A stretch of 64,000 nt of DNA, taken from the NCBI GenBank assembly GCA_947170265.1, contig CAMVSV010000006.1, positions 27,061 through 91,060 of the forward strand, read 5' to 3'. The notes beneath the pieces are model-generated. The model saw only the letters and a program-made list of their open reading frames with translations, ran no database searches and was not told the origin of the DNA. The stretch comes from an uncultured Prevotella sp. (GTDB lineage Bacteria; Bacteroidota; Bacteroidia; Bacteroidales; Bacteroidaceae). Numbering within the stretch: position 1 is the first letter of the stretch; each line of letters opens with the position of its first letter. The position numbers were made by a program, and so were the translations under genes. Shown piece after piece: positions 25,803 to 34,326 of this stretch.

Positions 25803-26828
25803 ATGTATGTACCACCATTTAATATAACGGAAAAAATACTACATCTGATTTCGGAGATCGCAGAACAGGTGGGAATGCTCAAGGCTCGGATAGGCGGCGA
25901 CACGCCTTCGCCTATGCTGCGAAAGAAGAATCAGATAAAGACCATCCATTCATCGCTGGCTATTGAGAACAACACGTTGTCGTTGAATCAGGTGACGGAC
26001 ATCATCGACGGCAAACACGTATTGGGCGCTCCCGATGAGATACAAGAGGTGAAGAATGCCATTGAAGCCTATCGGCTGATGTCACAGTTGGATGCGTTTA
26101 GTGAGAAAGACCTGCTGAAGGCTCATGGACTGATGATGAACCAACTGGTGCGTAATGCAGGACATTACCGTCAAGATGGTGTCGGTGTGTTCGACGGCAA
26201 TGGCAACTGTCTGCATATGGCTCCTCCTGCAGCGCGGGTGCCAGAACTGATGGATGATTTGTTTCAGTGGGTCAAGACCTGCAAGACGCATCCGTTGGTT
26301 TATTCTTGTGTGTTCCATTATGAGTTTGAGTTTATCCACCCCTTCATCGACGGCAACGGTCGCATGGGGCGTTATTGGCAGACTATGCTGCTTAGCCGAT
26401 GGAAAGGGCTGTTCGCTTGGCTACCTGTAGAGACTATTGTGAGGAAACATCAACAAGATTATTACAGTGTCATTGCCAAATGTGATGCTGTCGGTGAGAG
26501 CACGCTGTTTGTGGAGTTTATGCTGCAATGTCTGCTGGAAACGATGGAAAATTATGAAGAAATCGAGGATGAAGAAGTCGAAGGACTGCACGATAAGCTG
26601 CACGATAAGCTGCGCGATAAATTTCCGGAGCTATCAGATAAAGCCATCGAAGTACTTGAAGTCATCCACGCTCATCGTAGCTTTAATGCCTCAGAAATTG
26701 GAGAGCAGGTGGGTCTTTCGGAGCGTCAGGTCAAGACCTATATCACCAAACTGAAGCAAGTGGGACTTCTTGTACGTGTGGGCAGTAACAAGACAGGATA
26801 TTGGAAAGTAATGATAGACGAGATATGA
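25803..26828 (+). CDS. Fic-family protein with inhibitory motif and winged helix
   Basis: A 341-residue Fic protein. Residues 44-52 carry the inhibitory motif S-x-x-x-E-N (SSLAIENN), the class that blocks its own active site. The Fic core is HPFIDGNGRMGRYW near residue 178. The C-terminus has a winged-helix DNA-binding domain (FNASEIGEQVGLSERQVKTY). Fic enzymes usually transfer AMP to a Ser, Thr or Tyr of a target. A 12-bp tandem repeat gives HDKLHDKLRDK in the linker. The stop overlaps the hsdR start by 4 bases (ATGA), so the two are translationally coupled; its role in the restriction system is not known. Confidence 0.9.
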   Translation: MYVPPFNITEKILHLISEIAEQVGMLKARIGGDTPSPMLRKKNQIKTIHSSLAIENNTLSLNQVTDIIDGKHVLGAPDEIQEVKNAIEAYRLMSQLDAFSEKDLLKAHGLMMNQLVRNAGHYRQDGVGVFDGNGNCLHMAPPAARVPELMDDLFQWVKTCKTHPLVYSCVFHYEFEFIHPFIDGNGRMGRYWQTMLLSRWKGLFAWLPVETIVRKHQQDYYSVIAKCDAVGESTLFVEFMLQCLLETMENYEEIEDEEVEGLHDKLHDKLRDKFPELSDKAIEVLEVIHAHRSFNASEIGEQVGLSERQVKTYITKLKQVGLLVRVGSNKTGYWKVMIDEI

Positions 26829-29800
26829 GCACGAACCAATTCACAGAAGACAGCTACGAGCAGACGCTGATAGACCTATTCAAGCGAATGGGTTACCAGT
26901 ATGAGTGCGGCTACGACGTGGAACGCGACTTCCGCGAACCGTGGTATGTGTCTGACTTGCAACAATCATTGCGCAAGCTGAACCCGAAGATGAGCGATGA
27001 GGTGCTGACAGAGGCTTACCGCATCGTGACCCATGTGAACGAGGGTACGCTGGAGCAGCGCAATGAGCAGATGATGGACTTCCTGCAAAATGGTGTGGAG
27101 GTGAAGTATGTGGCCAACGGTCGCAACCAGACAGCGCTCGTCAAGCTGATTGACTTCGAGCATCCCACGCAGAACGCTTTCAAGGTGTGCAACCAGTGGC
27201 GCGTCGTAGAGAAAGAGAAGATACGCTGCGATATCGTTGTCTTCGTGAATGGATTGCCTTTGGTAGTCATCGAACTGAAATCGCCCGCTAACGATAATGT
27301 GGAAGAAGACGATGCCTATCTGCAAATCAAGCAGTATCAGCAGAAGTGCCCTTCGCTGTTTGTCTTTAATGCGTTCTCCGTGACCAGCGACATGCTGACC
27401 ACTAAAGCCGGAACACTAACTGCCAAGCAGAACCGCTACATGGAATGGAAATCGAGAGATGGAAAGACCGAATCGTCAGAGGTCATTGACTACGAGACGT
27501 TCTTTGAAGGCATCTTCCGCAGGGAGAGGCTGATTGATATACTGCAGAACTTCCTGTGTTTCGACCACAAGGACGGACGCACTGCAAAGATTATGGCGGC
27601 TTATCACCAATACTTTGCCGTGAACAAGGCTGTTGCCAAGACGCACAAGGCGATTGGCGGCAATGGCAAGATTGGTGTGTTCTGGCACACACAGGGCAGC
27701 GGTAAGTCATTGTCGATGGTGTTCTATGTTCACAGGCTGATTCAGCAGTTCCCGCAATGTACCATCATCGTGGTGACCGACCGCAACGACCTCGACCAGC
27801 AACTGTATGAGCAGTTTGCAGGATGTCAGAAGTTCCTGCGTCAGGAACCGCAGCACGTGGGCTTCGAACTGAACGAGAAAGGCAAACTGACTAAGACTGC
27901 CGGACGAGATGACCTGGTGCGCAAACTGAAAGACCTGCAGACGGGTGGCATCATCTTTACTACTATACAGAAGTTTGAGGAAGGAACTGGTTTGTTGTCA
28001 GAGCGAGAGAACATCATCGTCATCACCGATGAAGCCCACCGCTCACAATATGGTGACGAACATTGGGACGTGAAGGCCGAGCGCATGAAGAAAGGCTATG
28101 CGCTGCTGATGCGTGAGGCTCTGCCGAATGCTTCCTTCATCGGTTTTACGGGTACGCCTATCAGTGAAGCCGACCGTGACACCAAGGAGGTGTTCGGCGA
28201 CTACATCGATGTGTATGACATGACGCAGGCCGTGGAGGATGGTGCCACACGTCCCGTCTATTACGAGAGCCGTGTGGTGAATCTGAAGCTGGACGAGGAT
28301 GTACTGAAGAAACTCGATGATGAGTTTGACCGATTGTCTGACGAAGGTGCCACAGAAGAACAAATCAACAAGGCACGGCAGGATAACAGCGGCATCAAAC
28401 AGATACTCTGCCATCCGGATACCATCGACAGCCTTGTTCGTGACATCATAGAACATTATGAAACAAATCGCCAACAGGAACTGACGGGCAAGGCTATGAT
28501 TGTGGCTTACAACAAAGATGCTGCCGTGAAGATATACCGCAAGATGCTGGAGCTTCGCCCTGAATGGACAGAGAAAGTTCATGTGGTGGCCAGTGCTGCC
28601 AATACAGACAAGGAAGAGTGGCATGATGTGATTCAACCCAAGATGAACAAGGAGTATGCAGCCCTGTTTAAAGAGGACAACAGTCCCATGAAGATTGCTA
28701 TCGTGGTAGATATGTGGCTGACAGGTTTCGACGTGCCGTCATTGGCTACGATGTATGTCTATAAACCCATGAAGGGGCATAACCTGATGCAGGCCATCGC
28801 CCGTGTAAACCGTGTGTTCCCCGAAAAAGAAGGTGGATTGATTGTTGACTATGTGGGTATTGCCGGAGCACTGAAACAGGCCATGCAAGACTATACACAG
28901 CGCGACCGTCAGCAGTTTGGCGACCCCGACATCAACAAGACGGCACGTGTGAAGTTCCAAGAGAAACTGGAAATATGCCGCGACTTGCTCTATGGTTTTG
29001 ACTACAGCGGCTTCTATACAGGCACCGACCCGGAGAGAGCGCAGCTCATCAAAGGTGGTGTCAACTTCATGCTGGCTCCACAGCGTGCGGAGCAGATGAA
29101 GAATTTCATAAAGGAAAGTCAACTGCTGCATAATGCGCTGACACTTTGCCGCTCGCTGGCAGAGCCGCAGGAGAAACAAGAGGTGGCCTTCATGGATGCC
29201 GTGCGTGTGCTATTATCACGTCTGGCTCAGAAAGGGAAAATTACCAAGCAGGACATCAACGAGCGCATTAGCCATTTGTTGGAACAGAGCATCCAGAGCC
29301 AAGGTGTCATCAACCTCTTCAAGTCAGAAGGTGCAAACTTTTCGCTCTTTGAGGAAGCATTCCAAAAGGAGATTCGGAAGATGAAAGAGAAAAATCTTGC
29401 CGTGAAACTATTGGAACGTTTGCTGAAGGAGCGCATCCACGGCTTTGAGCGTACCAATGTGGTGCAAAGCAAAAAGTTCTCCGACCTGCTGAACATGGCC
29501 CTCAGCAATTATCTGAAAGGAATGCTGACGAATGAGGAAGTCATTGAAGAACTGCTGAAGATGGCTGAGGAAATCAAGCAGAACGAGGAAGAAAGCAACA
29601 AACTGGGGCTGACCGTTGAAGAAAAGGCTTTCTACGATGCTTTGTCTTCGCCTGAGGGAGTTCGTCAGGCTTATACCGACGAGCAGTTTGTGGCTCTCAC
29701 TCGTGAGCTGACAGAGCAGCTTCGCCGCAATCGTACCATTGACTGGAACCGCAAGGAGTCTGCCCGTGCGAAAATGCGTGTATTGGTAAAACGACTTTTG

Positions 29801-30172
29801 AAGAAATACAAGTATCCACCCGAAGGACAGGAGAAGGCTCTTGAAACGGTGATGGCACAGTGCAACAAGTGGGCTGATGACGATGATAACGTTACAGAGC
29901 GCAAGTTGTATAACGTAGAGGATGACCGTGACATACGTAATCTTGTTTATAATCGTCTCATCATGAATGCTGACACATCTGACTACGACCTGCAACGTGA
30001 AGTAATGGAAGTGTATGGTGAGCGTTACCCAGACATGCGCATCATAGACTGGCAACGTGTAATTGCAGATTACACTCCGATGGTGCGCAATGCTGCCAAA
30101 AAGCCGTCGGTAAAAGTTGTCGAAATGCAACAACAGCAATATGGTATGGCAGCAGAGCCTGAAGAAAGCTGA
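26825..30172 (+). CDS. hsdR: Type I restriction endonuclease/translocase subunit
   Basis: Motor and nuclease subunit that translocates and cuts unmodified DNA. The 1115 residues from this ATG (MSTNQFTEDSYEQTLIDLF; overlapping the fic stop) include the N-terminal nuclease domain with IVVFVNGLPLVVIELKSP (ExK at 150-152). The SF2 helicase motor follows, with TQGSGKS near 289-295, TDEAHRSQYG, SFIGFTGTP and VDMWLTGFDVPSL ... QAIARVNRVF. A C-terminal helical region ends the protein. It looks intact and closes the island; a direct repeat follows 50 bases downstream. Confidence 0.96.
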   Translation: MSTNQFTEDSYEQTLIDLFKRMGYQYECGYDVERDFREPWYVSDLQQSLRKLNPKMSDEVLTEAYRIVTHVNEGTLEQRNEQMMDFLQNGVEVKYVANGRNQTALVKLIDFEHPTQNAFKVCNQWRVVEKEKIRCDIVVFVNGLPLVVIELKSPANDNVEEDDAYLQIKQYQQKCPSLFVFNAFSVTSDMLTTKAGTLTAKQNRYMEWKSRDGKTESSEVIDYETFFEGIFRRERLIDILQNFLCFDHKDGRTAKIMAAYHQYFAVNKAVAKTHKAIGGNGKIGVFWHTQGSGKSLSMVFYVHRLIQQFPQCTIIVVTDRNDLDQQLYEQFAGCQKFLRQEPQHVGFELNEKGKLTKTAGRDDLVRKLKDLQTGGIIFTTIQKFEEGTGLLSERENIIVITDEAHRSQYGDEHWDVKAERMKKGYALLMREALPNASFIGFTGTPISEADRDTKEVFGDYIDVYDMTQAVEDGATRPVYYESRVVNLKLDEDVLKKLDDEFDRLSDEGATEEQINKARQDNSGIKQILCHPDTIDSLVRDIIEHYETNRQQELTGKAMIVAYNKDAAVKIYRKMLELRPEWTEKVHVVASAANTDKEEWHDVIQPKMNKEYAALFKEDNSPMKIAIVVDMWLTGFDVPSLATMYVYKPMKGHNLMQAIARVNRVFPEKEGGLIVDYVGIAGALKQAMQDYTQRDRQQFGDPDINKTARVKFQEKLEICRDLLYGFDYSGFYTGTDPERAQLIKGGVNFMLAPQRAEQMKNFIKESQLLHNALTLCRSLAEPQEKQEVAFMDAVRVLLSRLAQKGKITKQDINERISHLLEQSIQSQGVINLFKSEGANFSLFEEAFQKEIRKMKEKNLAVKLLERLLKERIHGFERTNVVQSKKFSDLLNMALSNYLKGMLTNEEVIEELLKMAEEIKQNEEESNKLGLTVEEKAFYDALSSPEGVRQAYTDEQFVALTRELTEQLRRNRTIDWNRKESARAKMRVLVKRLLKKYKYPPEGQEKALETVMAQCNKWADDDDNVTERKLYNVEDDRDIRNLVYNRLIMNADTSDYDLQREVMEVYGERYPDMRIIDWQRVIADYTPMVRNAAKKPSVKVVEMQQQQYGMAAEPEES

Positions 30173-30223
30173 TTGATAATGGCAATGAATCCAAACTTAA
30201 GGCAAAATCCTGGAAAAACGGCG

Positions 30224-30242
30224 CGTGAAACATTTTGTAAAT
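30224..30242 (+). repeat. Right copy of the 19-bp direct repeat flanking the hsd island
   Basis: Identical to 20514-20532, 52 bases after the hsdR stop. The 454-base gap 30173-30626 otherwise contains the palindrome array at 30357-30444 and the promoter of the next gene, and no gene. Confidence 0.7.
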
Positions 30243-30356
30243 AAATGTGAAGATATGTAAATTATTTGCCAAATTCTTTAACATTTGGGTTGCGAGAAAG
30301 GCCCTAAAAATCACCCTTGTAACTCATTGGAAATCAATCGTTTGAAAAGGGCATTT

Positions 30357-30444
30357 CAAAAGAGCCTCTTTTAGCGTGCAAAAGAGCCACTTTTGGAAGG
30401 TAAAAGAGCCTCTTTCACAACGCAAAAGTGGCACTTTCGTTTTC
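30357..30444 (+). repeat. Palindromic tandem array, four 22-bp units
   Basis: Units start at 30357, 30379, 30401 and 30423, each exactly 22 bases. Each contains a short palindrome: AAAAGAGCCTCTTTT in unit 1, AAAAGAGCCACTTTT in unit 2 (outer bases paired), AAAGAGCCTCTTT in unit 3 and AAAGTGGCACTTT in unit 4. Unit 4 has changed both arms (GAG/CTC to GTG/CAC), keeping the symmetry. There are no unique spacers of CRISPR length. Confidence 0.75.
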
Positions 30445-30572
30445 TCACTGTGCGGAGAATATTTTTTGTTCACATTCGTTAACTGTTTCACGGAATTGAA
30501 AAATCCCGGAAACCGTGACATTTCTTCCCATCCCGTAGCACATAATGCTTCACTGTTTTTCCCTTAAACGCT

Positions 30573-30602
30573 TTGGAGTTTCAGGTAATGTTTGTAAATT
30601 TG
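30573..30602 (+). promoter_or_regulatory. Promoter of the mutarotase-like gene
   Basis: -33 TTG at 30573-30575 and -7 TAAATTTG at 30595-30602, 19 bases apart. It lies inside the N-terminal part of the ORF-track frame, which rules out the upstream start and supports the ATG at 30627. Confidence 0.75.
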
Positions 30603-30626
30603 CAATCAAGAGAAAAACGATTGTTT

Positions 30627-31361
30627 ATGAAACACCACAGAATAGCAGCCATATTGATAATGTGCATGATGGCGGCAATGACATACGCACAGGAAAGCAA
30701 CGTGTATAAGCTCGCCAACCAGAACGGCATGGAAGCTCTCATCACTACCGAGGGAGGACGCGTAGTGTCGCTGAAAGCTCCCAACTGGAACGGCAGGATG
30801 GAAAACGTGATAAGCGAAAAGCCTCCACGCCAGCAACTGCCCGCCATGACGGTAGAGAGCGCAGACAACAACCGCATCACACTGCGCAACGAAGACGTGA
30901 AGATAACCTATACGCTCACCGACCAGAATGCCCTCGACATAGACATTCTCAACTATGGACAGAACAGTGCCGTGGGAAACGTGATGATAAACATTGGCGG
31001 CGACCCCTCGCGCAACATCCTTGCCCAGCATCTGTGGATAGACTGCAAGAAGTTCAAGAAAGCCCGCCAACTGAGTGCCTACCACAAAGAGCTTGCCGAA
31101 AACGGCTCCCTCCTGCAAAGCGGATTTGCCCATACCTTCCAGCTGCTACACCCCGGCAACAACCGCAAGCCCGCAGTGATAATGTATGACACACAGAGCG
31201 GCAGAGCCCTTACCGTATATACCACCGCACCGGCTGTGCGCCTGTATTCCTATCCCGGTCTTGACGGTGTAGGCTTCGCACCACAGTCGTCGGCAACGCG
31301 CACCAAGCTGGTATTCAAGTTCACTACCGACCCACCGGTGATAGCCCCGTCACAGATGTAA
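30627..31361 (+). CDS. Exported aldose-1-epimerase (galactose mutarotase)-like protein
   Basis: A 244-residue protein with signal peptide (ILIMCMMAAMTYAQ) and a beta-sandwich resembling the galactose-mutarotase fold (GMEALITTEGGRVVSLKAPNWNGR; LTVYTTAPAVRLYSYPG). It is shorter than GalM (about 340), and the usual catalytic His and Glu are not obvious, so it may bind rather than convert sugars. It is a single gene between its own promoter and a strong terminator. The ORF-track start at 30573 is upstream of the predicted transcript. Confidence 0.65.
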   Translation: MKHHRIAAILIMCMMAAMTYAQESNVYKLANQNGMEALITTEGGRVVSLKAPNWNGRMENVISEKPPRQQLPAMTVESADNNRITLRNEDVKITYTLTDQNALDIDILNYGQNSAVGNVMINIGGDPSRNILAQHLWIDCKKFKKARQLSAYHKELAENGSLLQSGFAHTFQLLHPGNNRKPAVIMYDTQSGRALTVYTTAPAVRLYSYPGLDGVGFAPQSSATRTKLVFKFTTDPPVIAPSQM

Positions 31362-31430
31362 AAACCTCACTCACAGCAGAATTGCCACACACTATTAATG
31401 AAAATCAAGTAAATGTGAGTTAAAAAACAA

Positions 31431-31469
31431 AAAAAGCCCGACAACAACTTTCTTGTTATCGGGCTTTTT
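31431..31469 (+). terminator. Terminator between the mutarotase-like and outer-membrane protein genes
   Basis: AAAAAGCCCGA stem with AACAA/TTGTT extension (one mismatch) and a TTTTT tail; symmetric, so it could work on both strands. The next gene's promoter begins only 3 bases after it. Confidence 0.8.
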
Positions 31470-31472
31470 CTA

Positions 31473-31480
31473 TAATTTTG
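31473..31480 (+). promoter_or_regulatory. Promoter -7 box, almost leaderless
   Basis: TAATTTTG ends six bases before the ATG at 31487, so transcription would begin at or within a few bases of the start codon. Confidence 0.55.
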
Positions 31481-31486
31481 CAGCAG

Positions 31487-32317
31487 ATGAAAGCACTCAC
31501 GACCATAAGCACTTTTCTGCTGCTGAGCATCAACACCATGGCACAGCAGACGACAGATATGTCCGACACCATGAGCTTTGAGCCCATAGAGTCGGAATAT
31601 ATGCATGCACCGCGCGAAGCCACGGAGGCTGAGAAGGAGTATGCACGACAGCTCGCACTTCAGCGACAGGAACAACAACAGATAGAATACAACCTACCCG
31701 TGGTTGACGAGAACGGACAAGTGGTGACAGCCAACGACTATTATGCCCCCTACCCCTTCCTCTATCCCGACTATTATGTGCCATACACTCCACTGCCGTG
31801 GAACCTGCACAAGGGATTGAACGTGAACCTCGGCACCTCGGTATTTGCCAATTTCGGCAAAGGAGTGAACCACGGAGCAGGCTTTACGCAGGATGTGGCA
31901 CTGCAATATGTTACAAACCTCTCACCAAAAGCCACACTCGCCGTGGGAGGCTATCTCAACAACACCATCTGGGACGGCAGCAACTACACCGCAGCCGGCA
32001 TCATCGCATTGCTGGGCTATCGCTTCAACGAGCACTGGAGCGCCTATGCCTTCGTGCAGAAAGCCTTCACAAGCAGCAACTACGGACGCATGGGGTGGTT
32101 CAGCCCCTACTATGGCGGCTTCGGCTACGGCCATCCATGGGGCTATGGCTTGCACGCCTACGGCTATGACCGCCGCATGATGGACCGCATTGGTGGCGGT
32201 GTGCGCTATGAGTGGGGCAATCACAACTCCATAGAGATACAAGTGGAGGTAGACCACATGCCCAACCACCACGACACATTCTACAACCACCGCCGCTATG
32301 ACTATCCTGTGAGGTAA
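31487..32317 (+). CDS. Outer-membrane beta-barrel-like protein, unknown function
   Basis: A 276-residue exported protein: signal peptide (MKALTTISTFLLLSINTMAQ), a charged Q/E-rich N-terminal stretch, then a domain of alternating glycine/aromatic strands (LNVNLGTSVFANFGKGVNHGAGF, FNEHWSAYAFVQKAF) consistent with a small barrel. A Tyr/Gly-rich loop (YYGGFGYGHPWGYGLHAYGY) stands out. No named family recognised. The ORF-track start is a TTG three codons upstream. The stop codon lies in a hairpin shared with the convergent copA gene. Confidence 0.6.
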   Translation: MKALTTISTFLLLSINTMAQQTTDMSDTMSFEPIESEYMHAPREATEAEKEYARQLALQRQEQQQIEYNLPVVDENGQVVTANDYYAPYPFLYPDYYVPYTPLPWNLHKGLNVNLGTSVFANFGKGVNHGAGFTQDVALQYVTNLSPKATLAVGGYLNNTIWDGSNYTAAGIIALLGYRFNEHWSAYAFVQKAFTSSNYGRMGWFSPYYGGFGYGHPWGYGLHAYGYDRRMMDRIGGGVRYEWGNHNSIEIQVEVDHMPNHHDTFYNHRRYDYPVR

Positions 32318-32350
32318 GCTTTTCCTTTGAGAGAAAGAGGAGAAGCTTAC
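32314..32350. terminator. Bidirectional terminator containing both stop codons
   Basis: GTAAGCTT ... AAGCTTAC arms with inner TCCT/AGGA pairing. Each arm contains the TAA stop of one of the two convergent genes, both in the context AGG-TAA-GCTT. Confidence 0.65.
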
Positions 32351-34293
32351 CTTGTGCTTCCCGAAAAGTTCAACCTCAGACTGTTGAGCACCACGCTCAC
32401 ACTGCTGAATGCCATCATTGCGCTTGCCCACATGGGTGTAATCTGGAAAGATATGCCGAAAAGGAAAGGCACGCCGGCAGCCAGTGGTATGCACACGACA
32501 TTGTAGACGAAAGCCCAGAAAAGGTTCTGACGTATCATGCCTACGGTGCGCCGGCTAAGAAGAATGGCTTCGGGAATGCGCCGGAGGTCGTCACCCATGA
32601 GCGTTACCTGAGCCACATCCATTGCCACATCGGTGCCTTTGCCCATGGCTATGCCCACATCGGCAAGGGCAAGAGCCTGGGTGTCGTTGATGCCGTCGCC
32701 AACCATTGCCACACAGTGCCCATCCTGCCTCAGTGCCTTCACCAATGCTTCCTTATCCTGCGGCAGTACCTTGGCGTGGAAGTTGCCGATACCAGCTTTC
32801 GCAGCCCAGAAAGCCACCGCCTCGGGCTTGTCACCACTGGTGAGGTGAACATCTATACCCATATCTTTCAGTTCAGATACAGCTTCCCGTGCAAAGGGCT
32901 TGAGCGTTTCGCGCTCCTCAAGCGGCAGCGCGTCGGCTTTCGTGAAGTCTATCTGCCGGTTAGGAATGGTGAGCGTGCCGGTCTTGTCGGTCACCACCAC
33001 GTCCACTCGCTGCAACAGCTCCAACGCCGTGGCATCCTTTATCAGTATCTGATTCTGTGCAGCCTTGCCCATTCCCACCATGAGAGCCGTGGGTGTGGCA
33101 AGTCCCATGGCACACGGACAGGCAATCACCAGCACCGCCACTGCCGAGAGTATGGCTTGCGGCTGTGCCTGCATGCCTCCCACGGCACACCATATAATGA
33201 ACGTGAGCACAGAGATGGCAGCCACCACAGGCACAAACACCACCATTGCCACCTTGTCAATGGTGCGCTGTATGGGGGCCTTGGAGCCTTGTGCCTGCTG
33301 CACCATCCGTATTATCGCAGCCAAGGCGGTGTGTTCGCCCACCTGACGTGCCCTTATGCGCAGGTTGCCTTGCGTGAGCACGGTGCCGGCAAGCACACTG
33401 TCGCCCCGCCGCTTGGCCACGGGTGCCGGTTCTCCGGTAATCATTGCCTCGTCAATGTAGGCGGCATCGTCGGTCATGAAGCTTGAAGCCATGGTCACCA
33501 TGCCGTCGACCGGTGCTTTCTCTCCCGGACGCAGTTCCAGGATGTCGCCTATGGCTATTGTCTCCATCGGCACCTCCCTGTATTCTTCCATACCGTCGTC
33601 ACCTGCAGACACCACCCTTGCCGTCTTGGGCTGCATGCCCATCAGCTTGCGTATGGCTCCTGCCGTTCCCCTCTTGGCTTTTGTCTCAAGCACTCGTCCG
33701 GTGAGCACAAAGGTTATTATCATCACGCTGGCATCAAACCATGTGTGCCACTCAATGCCTCTTGAGCCCCAGAAGGCATCGCCGAAGAAGGTATTGAAGG
33801 TGCTATAGATGAAGGTGATGGCGGTGGAGAATGTCACGAGGGTGTCCATGTCAGTCACCCCGTGGCGCAGTCTCCGCCATGTGTTCACATAGAATGTCCT
33901 TCCGCAATAGGCTATATTGGCAAGGGCAAGCATCATGCACACCTGATTGGCAGCATCACGGTTGCCTATGTGCAGCATGTTCATGCTCACAGCCATGGTG
34001 AGCAGAGCCAGCAGCCACGACAACAGGGTCTTCCGGCGAAGCAATACATATTCGCGCTGTTCAATCGTCTCCACGCTTTCATCACTTGAGACAATCATGT
34101 CGAAGCCTATGGCATTGAGTGAGGCTTTCATATTGTCGGGGGTAACCTGCTGAGGGTCGTAGTCAACGATGGCTGTGCGACTCGCCAGCGATACATTCGC
34201 AGAAGACACCCCGTCAAGAGAACGGAGTGTCTTTTCCACATGTGCGGCACAGGCAGAACATGCCATGCCCACTATTGGCAGTGTTTGTTTCAT
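32347..34293 (-). CDS. copA: Copper-type P1B ATPase, apparently without N-domain
   Basis: A 648-residue heavy-metal P-type ATPase. It has an N-terminal metal-binding domain (GMACSACAAHVEKTL), membrane helices, an actuator domain with MITGEPAPVAKR, the transport motif CPC in ACPCAMGLATPTA (Cu+ class), the phosphorylation loop DKTGTLT near 436 and hinge MVGDGINDTQALALADVG. Only about 47 residues separate DKTGT from the SGD (normally TGD) motif, whereas the nucleotide-binding domain with its SEHP and GxG motifs normally adds about 100 or more. The frame is open throughout, so this is not a visible frameshift. Copper export is the likely role of the family; activity of this copy is in question. 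Confidence 0.85.
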   Translation of the reverse strand: MKQTLPIVGMACSACAAHVEKTLRSLDGVSSANVSLASRTAIVDYDPQQVTPDNMKASLNAIGFDMIVSSDESVETIEQREYVLLRRKTLLSWLLALLTMAVSMNMLHIGNRDAANQVCMMLALANIAYCGRTFYVNTWRRLRHGVTDMDTLVTFSTAITFIYSTFNTFFGDAFWGSRGIEWHTWFDASVMIITFVLTGRVLETKAKRGTAGAIRKLMGMQPKTARVVSAGDDGMEEYREVPMETIAIGDILELRPGEKAPVDGMVTMASSFMTDDAAYIDEAMITGEPAPVAKRRGDSVLAGTVLTQGNLRIRARQVGEHTALAAIIRMVQQAQGSKAPIQRTIDKVAMVVFVPVVAAISVLTFIIWCAVGGMQAQPQAILSAVAVLVIACPCAMGLATPTALMVGMGKAAQNQILIKDATALELLQRVDVVVTDKTGTLTIPNRQIDFTKADALPLEERETLKPFAREAVSELKDMGIDVHLTSGDKPEAVAFWAAKAGIGNFHAKVLPQDKEALVKALRQDGHCVAMVGDGINDTQALALADVGIAMGKGTDVAMDVAQVTLMGDDLRRIPEAILLSRRTVGMIRQNLFWAFVYNVVCIPLAAGVPFLFGISFQITPMWASAMMAFSSVSVVLNSLRLNFSGSTR

Positions 34294-34326
34294 ATCATGT
34301 CGTTTCTGTTGGTCGTCAGCACTATG

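Noticed and set aside
30357-30444. CRISPR array
   Set aside because: 22-bp contiguous units without unique spacers and no cas genes; same reasoning for 40627-40704.
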